This document shows positions 1-6,758 of a stretch of DNA of 8,881 bases, piece by piece. The notes beneath the pieces are model-generated. The model was not told the origin of the DNA. It saw only the letters and a program-made list of their open reading frames with translations, and did no database searches. This DNA comes from Lysobacterales bacterium (GTDB lineage: Bacteria > Pseudomonadota > Gammaproteobacteria > Xanthomonadales > Rhodanobacteraceae). Each line of letters begins with the position of its first letter. Position 1 is the stretch's first letter. The DNA lies in the NCBI GenBank assembly GCA_013298265.1, contig JAAFHE010000114.1:1-8881 (forward strand), written 5' to 3'. The translations under genes and the position numbers were made by a program.

Positions 1-1268
1 TGATCAACCTGACCGAACTCAAGCGCAAGCCCGCCGCAGCCGTGCTCGACATCGCCGAAACCCTGGGCATCCAGGAAGGTGTCGCCCGCGCGCGCAAGCA
101 GGACGTGATCTTCAACATCCTCAAGGCCCACGCACGTGCCGGCGGCGGCATCTGGGGCGAAGGCGTGCTGGAAATCCTGCAGGATGGCTTTGGCTTCCTG
201 CGCTCGGGCGACGAGTCCTATCTCGCCGGTCCCGATGACATCTACGTCAGCCCCAGCCAGATCCGCCGCTTCAACCTGCGCACCGGCGATTACATCACCG
301 GACGCATCCGCCCTCCGAAAGACGGCGAACGCTACTTCGCGCTGCTCAAAGTCGACGACATCAACAGCGAGCCGCCGGAAGCCTCGAAGAACAAGGTCCT
401 GTTCGAGAATCTGACCCCGCTGTTTCCGCGCAAGTCGTTCCGCCTCGAACGCGGCAATGGCTCGTCGGAAGACATCAGCGGCCGCATCCTCGACCTGATC
501 TCGCCGGTCGGCAAGGGCCAGCGCGGCATCATCGTGTCGCCGCCCAAGGCCGGCAAGACCATGATGCTGCAGAACGTCGCCCAGGCCATCGTGCACAACC
601 ATCCGGAAGTGCACCTGATCATCCTGCTGATCGACGAGCGCCCGGAAGAAGTGACCGAGATGGTGCGCGGCGTGCGCGCCGCGGAAGTCATCAGCTCCAC
701 CTTCGACGAGCCGGCCGCGCGCCACGTGCAGGTCGCCGACATGGTGATCGAGCGCGCCAAGCGGCTGGTCGAGCACAAGCGCGACGTAGTCATCCTGCTC
801 GACTCGATCACGCGTCTGGCGCGCGCCTACAACACCGTCGTGCCGAGTTCCGGCAAGGTGCTGACCGGCGGCGTGGACGCCAACGCGCTGCAGCGCCCCA
901 AGCGCTTTTTCGGCGCAGCGCGCAACGTCGAAGAAGGCGGCTCGCTGACCATCCTCGCGACCGCGCTGGTCGACACGGGGTCAAAGATGGACGAGGTGAT
1001 CTACGAGGAGTTCAAGGGCACCGGCAACATGGAAGTGCATCTGAACCGCCGCATCGCCGAGAAGCGCGTCTACCCCGCCATCGACATCAACCGTTCCGGC
1101 ACGCGCCGCGAAGAACTGCTGATCGATCCGGACATGCTGCAGAAAATCTGGATTCTGCGCAAATTGCTGCATCCGATGGACGAGCTGACCGCGATGGAGT
1201 TCATGCTCGACAAGATGAAGAACACCAAGTCCAACGACGAGTTCTTCGCGACGATGAAGCGCGGCTGA
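1..1268 (+). CDS. rho: Transcription termination factor Rho (start codon cut by window edge)
   Basis: Rho is the hexameric RNA-dependent ATPase/helicase that ends transcription at C-rich, untranslated RNA in the cytoplasm. The reading frame is open to the left edge and begins with the codons for INLTELK, the typical Rho N-terminus. The first two window bases are TG, so the true ATG probably starts one base outside, giving about 422 aa (E. coli Rho has 419). Numbering from that Met: N-terminal helical domain about 1-55, OSB RNA-binding fold with DGFGFLR near 62-68, Walker A PPKAGKT near 181-187, Walker [10 protein letters not shown] near 263-271, Q-loop [13 protein letters not shown] near 284-296, R-loop GTGNME near 340-345, and [10 protein letters not shown] with the arginine-finger region near 364-373. 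There is no large N-terminal insertion unless the protein starts further upstream. All catalytic motifs are intact. A GTG at 42 is an internal Val codon and not the start. Confidence 0.98.
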   Translation, partial: INLTELKRKPAAAVLDIAETLGIQEGVARARKQDVIFNILKAHARAGGGIWGEGVLEILQDGFGFLRSGDESYLAGPDDIYVSPSQIRRFNLRTGDYITGRIRPPKDGERYFALLKVDDINSEPPEASKNKVLFENLTPLFPRKSFRLERGNGSSEDISGRILDLISPVGKGQRGIIVSPPKAGKTMMLQNVAQAIVHNHPEVHLIILLIDERPEEVTEMVRGVRAAEVISSTFDEPAARHVQVADMVIERAKRLVEHKRDVVILLDSITRLARAYNTVVPSSGKVLTGGVDANALQRPKRFFGAARNVEEGGSLTILATALVDTGSKMDEVIYEEFKGTGNMEVHLNRRIAEKRVYPAIDINRSGTRREELLIDPDMLQKIWILRKLLHPMDELTAMEFMLDKMKNTKSNDEFFATMKRG

Positions 1269-1289
1269 TACGCGCCTGCTCGTTCACCC

Positions 1290-1319
1290 AAAAAAGCGCG
1301 GCCTTGGTCGCGCTTTTTT
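1290..1319 (+). terminator. Intrinsic terminator after rho, symmetrical
   Basis: A perfect 11-bp stem (six A then GCGCG at 1290-1300, matched by CGCGC then six T at 1309-1319) encloses an 8-nt loop. It starts 22 bp after the rho stop. The A-run/T-run ends make it readable on both strands, so it can also stop transcripts of the convergent patatin-like gene. A second weak hairpin (CACCCC at 1324-1329 with GGGGTG at 1337-1342) follows directly. Confidence 0.9.
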
Positions 1320-1478
1320 CGGCCACCCCCTTCAAAGGGGTGAAAGACAATCGCGCGGATCGGCGTCGATGCCGCCACAGGCGAGGCTCTGCCGGCTCGC
1401 GCCGAACTCCGCGGGCTACACGCGCGTCAGCCGCACCGCGTCCGCGTCGCTCGTCGGCACTGCCCGCAGCCGCCTGAA

Positions 1479-1495
1479 CCGCGCACGGTGCGCGG
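1479..1495 (-). other. GC-rich perfect inverted repeat downstream of the patatin-like gene
   Basis: CCGCGCAC-G-GTGCGCGG is a perfect 8-1-8 inverted repeat. As RNA it would fold as a 7-bp stem with a 3-nt loop. It lies 31 bp past the stop of the patatin-like gene on the minus strand. No U-tract follows, so it is not a classical terminator; it could stabilise the 3' end or be a protein-binding site. Apart from this and the rho terminator, the 258 bp between rho and the patatin-like gene hold nothing recognisable. Confidence 0.4.
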
Positions 1496-1526
1496 CTTGC
1501 TCCGGATCAGCAGGCAGTATTGCGCC

Positions 1527-2483
1527 TCAGCGCCAGCCTTGCGGCCGCTTCACGCGCTGCCAGCGCGCGAGCGCCTCGCGCGTGCGCTGGCGGCCGATCT
1601 CGATGACTTCGGCCGCGCGCTGGAATTCGTAGAACGCACAGACGTTGCGCGGAATCGAGATGACCAGGTCCGGCGGCTGCGCGGCGAGCTTGTAGCGCGT
1701 CAGCGTTTCCTGCACCACATCGAGCGAGCGCGCGAACAGGTCCAGCACGCCCGGTTCGCGCAGCACGACGCGCTTGGCCGCGCGCTTCTCGACGAAGCGG
1801 TCCCAGATTGCACCGATGCGGCCTGTGCCGACACGCTGTGCCTCATCGGGCTCGGGGACTTCCGGGCGCGTGATCGGCGTCTCGCGCTCGGCCACGCCTT
1901 CGGCCTCGGCATTGACGTCGACCGCAATGGTCGCATCGGTCAGGTCGCGCAAGGTCGGCGTGACCGGGACGGGATTGAGCAGGCCGCCATCGACGAGCCG
2001 ACGGCCCTGGTAGCGGTGCGGACGGAAAACGGTAGGAATGGAAATCGAGGCACGGATCGCGTCGAACAGCGAGCCGCGCGAGAACCACACTTCGCGCTGC
2101 GCATCGATATCGACGGCGACTGCGGTATAGCTGATCGGCAGGTCTTCGATATTGGTTTCGCCGACCAGTTCGCGCAGCGCGCCGATCACGCGATGGCCCT
2201 TGATCAGGCCACCGCCGCGCCAGCTCCAGTCGACCAGGCGCAACACGTCGAAGGTCTTCAGGCCGCAGGCCCACTCGCGGTATTCGGTCAGCTTGCCGGC
2301 CGCATAGACGCCACCGACCAGCGCACCCATCGAGCTGCCCGCGACGGAACGGATCTCGTAACCCTGCGCGAGCAGTTCTTCTATGACGCCGACATGCGCG
2401 TAGCCGCGCGCACCGCCCGAGCCCAGCACCAGCGAAATGGCGCCGCGGCGCGGCGGCTCGGTGACGCCTGCAAGCAGATTCAT
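1527..2483 (-). CDS. Patatin-like phospholipase family serine hydrolase (RssA-like)
   Basis: This 318-aa protein belongs to the bacterial patatin-like family, which hydrolyses acyl ester bonds of lipids through a Ser-Asp dyad. The true substrate of most single-domain members is unknown. The oxyanion loop GSGGARG is at 21-27, the nucleophile elbow GSSMG at 49-53 (Ser51), and the dyad motif VDGG at 164-167 (Asp165), followed by LLNPVPV. ASISIPTVF at 145-153 is also typical. No signal peptide or membrane segment is evident, so it is probably cytoplasmic. The length matches RssA/YchK-type proteins (about 300 aa). The ATG is supported by GGAG at 2489-2492 with a 5-nt spacer. The C-terminal third (about 190-318) is less conserved and charged. 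It lies downstream of the WYL regulator on the same strand after a 182-bp gap. Family assignment is firm; the substrate is not known. Confidence 0.93.
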   Translation of the reverse strand: MNLLAGVTEPPRRGAISLVLGSGGARGYAHVGVIEELLAQGYEIRSVAGSSMGALVGGVYAAGKLTEYREWACGLKTFDVLRLVDWSWRGGGLIKGHRVIGALRELVGETNIEDLPISYTAVAVDIDAQREVWFSRGSLFDAIRASISIPTVFRPHRYQGRRLVDGGLLNPVPVTPTLRDLTDATIAVDVNAEAEGVAERETPITRPEVPEPDEAQRVGTGRIGAIWDRFVEKRAAKRVVLREPGVLDLFARSLDVVQETLTRYKLAAQPPDLVISIPRNVCAFYEFQRAAEVIEIGRQRTREALARWQRVKRPQGWR

Positions 2484-2581
2484 GCGGACTCCGGAAGAAA
2501 ACTAGCGGTCTGTAACGGATGAATCGGCAGAGGGATCTCGAAGGCAAAGTCGTACTGGACGCCGCTGCGCAGCGCTGCCAA
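2480..2581 (-). other. Possible small ORF overlapping the patatin-like start (weak)
   Basis: A 33-codon frame from a TTG (or CTG at 2584) ends in a TGA that overlaps the patatin-like ATG as ATGA. It reads roughly LAALRSGVQYDFAFEIPLP and onwards. An in-frame TAG at 2591-2593 bounds it upstream and there is no ATG or GTG start. The first half has G/C-rich third positions like nearby genes; the second half does not. It could be a leader ORF, the remnant of a lost gene, or chance. It contains the overlapping palindromes CGCTGCGCAGCG (2563-2574) and GCAGCGCTGC (2569-2578). Confidence 0.15.
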
Positions 2582-2665
2582 CAGGCCACGCTATCGGCCA
2601 AGTGAGCAGCAAGTACCGCGCGGCCAGACCGAGCGAGCTGCTATCGATTTGTGCTTTGCAGGCCA

Positions 2666-3637
2666 CTATTGATAGGCGCCAATGGACAACTGCAGCAATA
2701 TCTTCATTTCCTCGCGCAGGCTCAGCGGCGCGACCACCTCGGCATCCGGGCCGTACTTGAGCACGTCCATCAGCAATTCCTTGGAATTGCTATACGGCAC
2801 CTTCAGCTCGTAGCGGCCGTCGCCGAGGAACTGGCCCTGCTGCTGCGAATGCCAGTGCTCGTCGGCAACCCAGCGTGCCGCGTGCGGCGAAAAGCGCAGC
2901 GTCGCCCAGGCCCTCGGCGCGCCGGAGAAGATGCCGTAGCTCGCGGCCAGGTGCTGGTTCAATTCGGCATCATCGCGGTCGATCGCCTCCGCATCCTGCA
3001 TCTGCGGCGCGGCAATGCGGTCCACCGCAAAGCTGCGCAGGCCTTCGCGCTCGTGATCCCAGGCGTCGAGATACCAGTTGTCGCGGTAGTGGGCCAGGCG
3101 CTGCGGCGAGACCAGACGCTCGGTGGTCGAACCGGTCGAACGGGCCTTGTAGCGGAACTTGAGCTGGCGCCGCGCCATGACCGCACCGGCCACCACGCGG
3201 AAACTGATTTCATCGAGCTTGCGCATGCCGCTCGCGATCACGCGGATGCGCTCGATCGGCAGGCGCGCGCCGCTGCTGTGGTCCGACAGCAGGCTCTGCA
3301 TACGCTTCTCGAACGGTGCAAGCGCGTCGGCAAGGATGCCCGGCCCGCTGCGCGCAACCACTTCATTCAGCGCGAGCAGCGCCGACAGTTCGTCGCTGGT
3401 CAGCCACAGCCCCGGCAGTTCGAAACGTTCGGCCTCGGCTTCGTCGTAGCGGAACGCGGCCTGTTCGCCCTCGCCGCTTTCGATGGGTGCGCCCAGCGCA
3501 TCGCGCAGGAACGCGATGTCGCGGTAGAGCGTCGCGCGGGAACAGCCCAGTTCGTCCTTCAGGCGCTGCAGGCTGACGGGATAGCGCGACTTCTTCAGCA
3601 GCCGGTGCAGGCTCAAAATGCGTTCGTATCGGTCCAT
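2666..3637 (-). CDS. WYL-domain helix-turn-helix transcriptional regulator
   Basis: This 323-aa protein has the standard three-part layout: an N-terminal winged HTH of the HTH_11/DeoR kind (about 1-62; RYPVSLQRLKDELGCSRATLYRDI is the recognition region), a WYL domain (about 148-215, with DNWYLDAW at 186-193 and RSFAVDRI at 201-208) and a C-terminal WCX-like dimerisation region (about 240-320). WYL domains bind small ligands or nucleic acid and control DNA binding. Family members regulate DNA damage responses, phage defence and metabolism; nothing nearby tells which applies here. No defence gene is adjacent. The ATG at 3637 has a weak AAGG-type ribosome site and starts right at the HTH. It is divergent from the LolA-like gene, and an inverted repeat sits 20 bp upstream of its start, suggesting autoregulation. 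The family call is secure; the target genes are unknown. Confidence 0.95.
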   Translation of the reverse strand: MDRYERILSLHRLLKKSRYPVSLQRLKDELGCSRATLYRDIAFLRDALGAPIESGEGEQAAFRYDEAEAERFELPGLWLTSDELSALLALNEVVARSGPGILADALAPFEKRMQSLLSDHSSGARLPIERIRVIASGMRKLDEISFRVVAGAVMARRQLKFRYKARSTGSTTERLVSPQRLAHYRDNWYLDAWDHEREGLRSFAVDRIAAPQMQDAEAIDRDDAELNQHLAASYGIFSGAPRAWATLRFSPHAARWVADEHWHSQQQGQFLGDGRYELKVPYSNSKELLMDVLKYGPDAEVVAPLSLREEMKILLQLSIGAYQ

Positions 3638-3657
3638 GGCCTTGATTGTGGCGGCTG

Positions 3658-3670
3658 GCCGGTTACCGGC
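3658..3670. promoter_or_regulatory. Candidate operator: inverted repeat upstream of the WYL regulator
   Basis: GCCGGT-T-ACCGGC is a perfect 6-1-6 inverted repeat in the 134-bp divergent region between the WYL regulator and the LolA-like gene. It lies 20 bp before the WYL start, where a promoter or 5' leader would be expected. HTH regulators bind such dyads as dimers and often control their own genes; this role is inferred from position only. Confidence 0.4.
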
Positions 3671-3722
3671 GCTAGTCCACGGACGAACGACCCAGCCTGT
3701 CGCCGTCCCGCGTGGATTTCCG

Positions 3723-3730
3723 TATAGGAT
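3723..3730 (+). promoter_or_regulatory. Possible -10 element for the LolA-like gene (weak)
   Basis: TATAGGAT lies 41 bp upstream of the ATG at 3772 in a locally AT-richer stretch, and could serve as a sigma-70 -10 box. No convincing -35 hexamer is visible at the usual distance. The gene has a good ribosome site, GGAGA at 3762-3766, five bases before the ATG. Confidence 0.3.
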
Positions 3731-3771
3731 TTCAACTCTAACCGTTTGCTGTCTCAGTTCCGGAGAAGCCG

Positions 3772-4356
3772 ATGTCCCTGTTCAAATCCCTGGCCGGCCT
3801 TGCGCTGCTCGTGCTGGCCGGCGGCGTCACCGCGGCGCCGCGCGACGAGCTGCATGCCGCGTTTACGCGGTTCCTCGCAGCAAAAAGCTTCCGCGCCACG
3901 GTGGCCGACGCGAACAAAGGCCAGCAGTTGTCCACGATGCAGTTCGTCGCGCCTGACCGCTATCACATCCAGAATGGCCAGGGTCAGATGGAGCAGATCC
4001 TGATCGGCGACGACGCCTACACTCTCATCGATGGCAAACGCGTCAAACTGCCGATGCCGATCAAGGTCGGTCGCATCGTCGGCCAGTACCGCAATCAGGC
4101 CGCGCTTGACGAACTCGCCCGCGACCTCGATGTGACCGCGCTCGGCGAGGATGTCGTCGACGGCGCGCCGGCGAAGGTCTACTCCTATACCCAGACCGAA
4201 CCTGCGCGGGCCGACGTCAAGGTGTGGATCGGCATCGCCAGCGGCCTGCCCGTACAGCTCGAAACCGAAGGCCGCTTCATGGGCGTGAAATCGAAGACGC
4301 GGCTGCGCTACTACGACTATGACGACGCGTCGATCCGCGTTACCGCTCCCGAATAG
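3772..4356 (+). CDS. Exported LolA-like outer-membrane lipoprotein-sorting family protein
   Basis: This 194-aa protein starts with a clear Sec signal peptide (MSLFKSLAGLALLVLAGGVTA, cleavage after residue 21 before AP), so the mature form is periplasmic. The body resembles the LolA/LolB-like fold: a helix (DELHAAFTRFLAAKSF), then strands with FVAPDRYHIQNG (58-69), EQILIGDDAYTLIDGKRVKLP (74-94), DVVDGAPAKVYSYT (128-140) and VWIGIASGLPVQLETEG (151-167). Such proteins bind lipid or lipoprotein acyl chains in a half-barrel. It is not true LolA, which is longer and has its own genomic context. Start choice: GGAGA five bases upstream. It is divergent from the WYL regulator and 108 bp before the NrtR-like gene, so it may be controlled by the former. 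The fold call rests on motif resemblance; the cargo is unknown. Confidence 0.75.
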   Translation: MSLFKSLAGLALLVLAGGVTAAPRDELHAAFTRFLAAKSFRATVADANKGQQLSTMQFVAPDRYHIQNGQGQMEQILIGDDAYTLIDGKRVKLPMPIKVGRIVGQYRNQAALDELARDLDVTALGEDVVDGAPAKVYSYTQTEPARADVKVWIGIASGLPVQLETEGRFMGVKSKTRLRYYDYDDASIRVTAPE

Positions 4357-4464
4357 CACCGCCGCAGCGACGCCGCTGGCACCTCGCCGACGCCGCAACC
4401 GGACACCGCTCGCGCCAACCGCAGAAGCGGCGCCGCAGGCCGCGGCACCGCCATCAACTCCGCT

Positions 4465-5412
4465 ATGCTGCCGCGCATGCCTTCGCCCGCCATCCATCTC
4501 GGACTCGACGCCGTCATCTTCGCGGTGACGGCCGAGGCACCGCGCATCCTGACCGTGCGCGGCGCAAACGGCGACGACGCGTTGCCCTCCGGGCCGCTCG
4601 ATCTCGAAGCGCACTCCACGCTCGAGCGCGGCGTCCGCGACTGGGTCGCCCAGCAGGCCGGCCTGGCCCTGGGCTACGTCGAGCAGCTCTATACCTTCGG
4701 CGACCGCTTCCGCGACCCGCGCGAACGCGCCGGCGGCGCGCGGGTGATCTCGATGACCTATCTGGCACTGGTGCGCGAGCAGACGTTACCCGCCAGCCTC
4801 GGTGCGCAGTGGCGCGACTGCTACGCCTACCTGCCCTGGGAAGACTGGCGCCGCGGCCGTCCCGATCTCATCGGACGCGAACTCGCCCCACGCCTGCACG
4901 CCTGGGCCGGCAGCGACACGCGCAAACATGAACGCGTCGACCTGACTTTCGGCCTGGACACCGCACCGTGGGACCCCGAACGCACACTCGAACGCTACGA
5001 ACTTCTATGGGAGGCCGGCCTCGTCGCCGAAGCCAGCCGCGAGCGCGACGCGGCGGCACCCTCGGTGCCGTCCAGCGGCAGCGCGCTGGCACTCGACCAT
5101 CGCCGCATCCTGGCCACGGCACTGGGCCGCGTGCGCGGCAAGCTCAAATACCGGCCCGTCGTATTCGAACTGCTGCCGCCAGAATTTACTTTATTGCAAT
5201 TGCAACAAGTGGTAGAGGCGCTCAGCGGCAACCGCCTGCACAAGCAGAACTTCCGCCGGCTCGTCGAGAGCGCCGGTCTGGTCGAAGGCACCGGCCGACT
5301 GGCCACCGCCACCGGCGGCCGTCCGGCCGAACTGTTCCGCTTCCGTCGCGAAGTGTTCCGCGAGCGGCCCGATCCCGGCGTCTATTTTCCGGGCGCCTGG
5401 TGGAGTCGCTGA
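4465..5412 (+). CDS. NrtR-type transcriptional regulator with degenerate Nudix domain
   Basis: This 315-aa protein has an N-terminal Nudix-like domain (about 10-150) and a C-terminal winged HTH (about 225-300, with KYRPVVFELLPPEFTLLQLQ and LHKQNFRRLVESAGLV). This is the architecture of NrtR regulators, which sense ADP-ribose or related nucleotides and control NAD or sugar metabolism genes. The Nudix box should read GX5EX7REUXEEXGU. Here it reads GPLDLEAHSTLERGVRDWVAQQAG (given in two parts: GPLDLEAHSTLER at 43-55 and GVRDWVAQQAG at 56-66). The catalytic glutamate pair is QQ, so hydrolysis should be lost and ligand sensing kept. The start is uncertain: ATG at 4465 and ATG at 4477 both lack a clear ribosome site. 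No NAD gene is adjacent, so the target is unknown. A short AT-rich patch of rare codons lies at 5182-5214. Confidence 0.87.
   Translation: MLPRMPSPAIHLGLDAVIFAVTAEAPRILTVRGANGDDALPSGPLDLEAHSTLERGVRDWVAQQAGLALGYVEQLYTFGDRFRDPRERAGGARVISMTYLALVREQTLPASLGAQWRDCYAYLPWEDWRRGRPDLIGRELAPRLHAWAGSDTRKHERVDLTFGLDTAPWDPERTLERYELLWEAGLVAEASRERDAAAPSVPSSGSALALDHRRILATALGRVRGKLKYRPVVFELLPPEFTLLQLQQVVEALSGNRLHKQNFRRLVESAGLVEGTGRLATATGGRPAELFRFRREVFRERPDPGVYFPGAWWSR
5182..5214 (+). other. AT-rich rare-codon patch with a 12-bp palindrome inside the NrtR-like gene
   Basis: Within an otherwise GC-rich gene the codons TTT ACT TTA TTG CAA TTG CAA CAA run in series. They contain the perfect palindrome TTGCAATTGCAA at 5194-5205. 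They encode FTLLQLQQ at the wing/HTH entrance, a normally conserved protein segment, so the protein is intact and only the codon choice is unusual. Confidence 0.5.
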
Positions 5413-5463
5413 GCCGGCCCCGCACCTGGCGGCCAGCGGGAAGCCTTCGCACGCTCCCAGGCT

Positions 5464-5509
5464 GATCGCAGGCTCCGCAGGCGATCTCGGCCGTTCGTAG
5501 CGACGGCCG
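5464..5509. terminator. Tandem hairpins between convergent genes (possible terminator)
   Basis: Two hairpins fill the 108-bp gap between the convergent NrtR-like and repeat-protein genes: GATCGC (5464-5469) with GCGATC (5481-5486), and CGGCCGT (5488-5494) with ACGGCCG (5503-5509, 8-nt loop). Neither is followed by a strong U-tract on either strand, so they are at best weak intrinsic terminators or 3'-end stabilisers. Confidence 0.35.
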
Positions 5510-5520
5510 CGCTGCTGTTC

Positions 5521-6441
5521 TCAACGCATGGTCAGCAGATAGATCCCGATGTCTCCGGTGCTTTGCGTGACGTTGCCGAGATTGCAGACGCGCACCTGCA
5601 CGGTATTGGCACTGACGACCCGCAGCGGCTGTATCAGCATGTTCGGCGGCAGCGCGACACTGGACTGCAGGTTGAACAGCAGCAGGTCATTGACCTCCGC
5701 GCCCGAGATCGAGAGGTTGTAGTCGTTGCAGTCGTTCGCACCGACCGTGACGGCGATGGCACCGTTGCTGTAGCCGCCGGCGATCTTGCCGCGGGTGATG
5801 CTGTCGTTGGCGATCGCCGCTGTACCGACCGCGCCATTGGCGATCTTATCCGCCGTGACCGCATCGGCCGCCAGCTCGCTGGTATCGACGGAACCCGCGA
5901 ATATCTTGGAGGCTGTGACCGAGTCCGGGGCGAGCTTGGAATTGCTCACCGCACTGGTGGCGATGTTCGCGTTGCCGACGGCGCCGCTGGCCAAGGCCGG
6001 ATTGGGATACGTGCCCGTGAGTACACCACCGGCCGGGCCGTTGATGCTGCCACTCAGGCTGAACTGCGCGACCGGCGCCGTAGCCACCGCCTGGCGCGGC
6101 AACAGCGGCGTGCCCTCCACGCTGACCTGCAGATACAACTGCGTGCCAGTGAACGCACCCGGGAAACTCAGCGATACGTTGAAGATGCCATCGACAACCG
6201 GGAAATCCGTCTCGGTGACCGTCGCCCCGACCTGATTGCCGCCGGCCAGCTGGTCATACAGCGCAAACGCCAGATCGAAACTGCCATTGGCCGGCGCCCC
6301 GCTCTGCTGCAACCGCCCCTGGTAGGTGAAATCCGGCAATTGCGGAGAAGTTTGCGCGAGCGCTGCATCGACACAGACCAGGCACAACAGCGCGGTGGCG
6401 ACGCGACGCAACGCGGCGCGGACAGGGATAGCGGCTTTCAT
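5521..6441 (-). CDS. Secreted YQGRL-type protein with seven decapeptide repeats
   Basis: This 306-aa exported protein of unknown function has a Sec signal peptide (about 1-29, cleavage near ALA-Q). Next is an N-terminal beta domain (38-130) with FTYQGRL, SFDLAFALYD, PVVDGIFNVSLSF, LYLQVSVEG and LLPRQAVATAPVAQFSL, a pattern I recall from surface/fibre-like proteins of Proteobacteria and Planctomycetes. A junction LTGTYPNPALA (141-151) like that in tail-fibre-type proteins follows, then seven exact 10-residue repeats (151-220), and a C-terminal beta-rich domain (222-306) with Cys238 and Cys287 able to pair. There is no S74 chaperone domain or membrane anchor. Start choice: the ATG at 6441 has GAGGAG 8 bases upstream, while a GTG at 6450 would overlap that site. 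It is coupled to the small secreted gene upstream by a TGATG overlap. It probably acts outside the inner membrane; the role is unknown. Confidence 0.85.
   Translation of the reverse strand: MKAAIPVRAALRRVATALLCLVCVDAALAQTSPQLPDFTYQGRLQQSGAPANGSFDLAFALYDQLAGGNQVGATVTETDFPVVDGIFNVSLSFPGAFTGTQLYLQVSVEGTPLLPRQAVATAPVAQFSLSGSINGPAGGVLTGTYPNPALASGAVGNANIATSAVSNSKLAPDSVTASKIFAGSVDTSELAADAVTADKIANGAVGTAAIANDSITRGKIAGGYSNGAIAVTVGANDCNDYNLSISGAEVNDLLLFNLQSSVALPPNMLIQPLRVVSANTVQVRVCNLGNVTQSTGDIGIYLLTMR
5782..5991 (-). repeat. Seven exact-length decapeptide repeats in the secreted protein
   Basis: Residues 151-220 consist of seven uninterrupted 10-residue units with the pattern A-x-[SGD]-[AS]-[VI]-x-x-x-x-[IL]. 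Examples are APDSVTASKI, AADAVTADKI and ANGAVGTAAI. Protein sequence is conserved more than DNA, so these are old or selected repeats rather than a fresh tandem expansion. Such ladders form stacked beta or helical shafts in fibre proteins. Confidence 0.9.
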
Positions 6442-6758
6442 CAGTTGCACTCCTCGAAATCACCGGAAAAAACGCTGTCGCGACGCTGGCTGCCTGGACC
6501 GGCCCAATAGCCGGCCCTGAGTGTGAATCCGCCGCCATTGGCAATACCGACGGCAGGCTGGCCCAGGCTGCCCTCCAGTAGACGACAGCCGCCCGGCGAG
6601 CGGCTGGTGCCGCCACCGGCGGCGATGACATGGCTGCTGATCTGCTGGGCCAACGCCGGACCGGTAAGCACGACGGCGGCGAGCAGGACCAGCCGGAGCT
6701 GCCGTACGGATGCGCGCTGCGTTGCAGACAGCAGTTGGTAGGGCGATGCGGTGCGCAT
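6441..6758 (-). CDS. Small secreted GTSxSxGG...LGQP protein with FSGDFE tail
   Basis: This 105-aa protein has a signal peptide with a long n-region (core LRLVLLAAVVLTGPALA, cleavage near residue 37). The short mature part reads QISSHVIAAGGGTS, then LLEGSLGQPAVG, GGGFTLRAGYWAGPG and the C-terminal tail DSVFSGDFEECN. I recall the GGGGTSxSGG...L.GTIGQP...GG.YTL.GGFW pattern from small secreted proteins of Gammaproteobacteria and Planctomycetes; function unknown. Start: the ATG at 6758 has AGGGG at 6767-6771, 8 bases upstream. A longer frame to 7037 is open but its extra N-terminus is Cys/Arg-rich and would bury the signal peptide. The stop TGA overlaps the next gene's ATG (TGATG), so the two are translated together and probably form one exported system. 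Cys58 and Cys104 could form a disulfide. Confidence 0.8.
   Translation of the reverse strand: MRTASPYQLLSATQRASVRQLRLVLLAAVVLTGPALAQQISSHVIAAGGGTSRSPGGCRLLEGSLGQPAVGIANGGGFTLRAGYWAGPGSQRRDSVFSGDFEECN
6450..6455 (-). promoter_or_regulatory. Ribosome binding site fixing the start of the repeat protein
   Basis: GAGGAG lies inside the last codons of the upstream small secreted gene, 8 bases before the ATG at 6441. It rules out the GTG at 6450 as the start and supports translational coupling of the pair. Confidence 0.8.

Noticed and set aside
1488..2522. Long + strand open frame opposite the patatin-like gene
   Set aside because: It is rich in Arg, Asp and Ala without domain motifs, and is a shadow of a gene whose catalytic motifs are all present on the other strand.
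2651..3727. Long + strand open frame opposite the WYL regulator
   Set aside because: The minus frame has clear HTH and WYL motifs; the plus frame is an antisense shadow caused by high GC.
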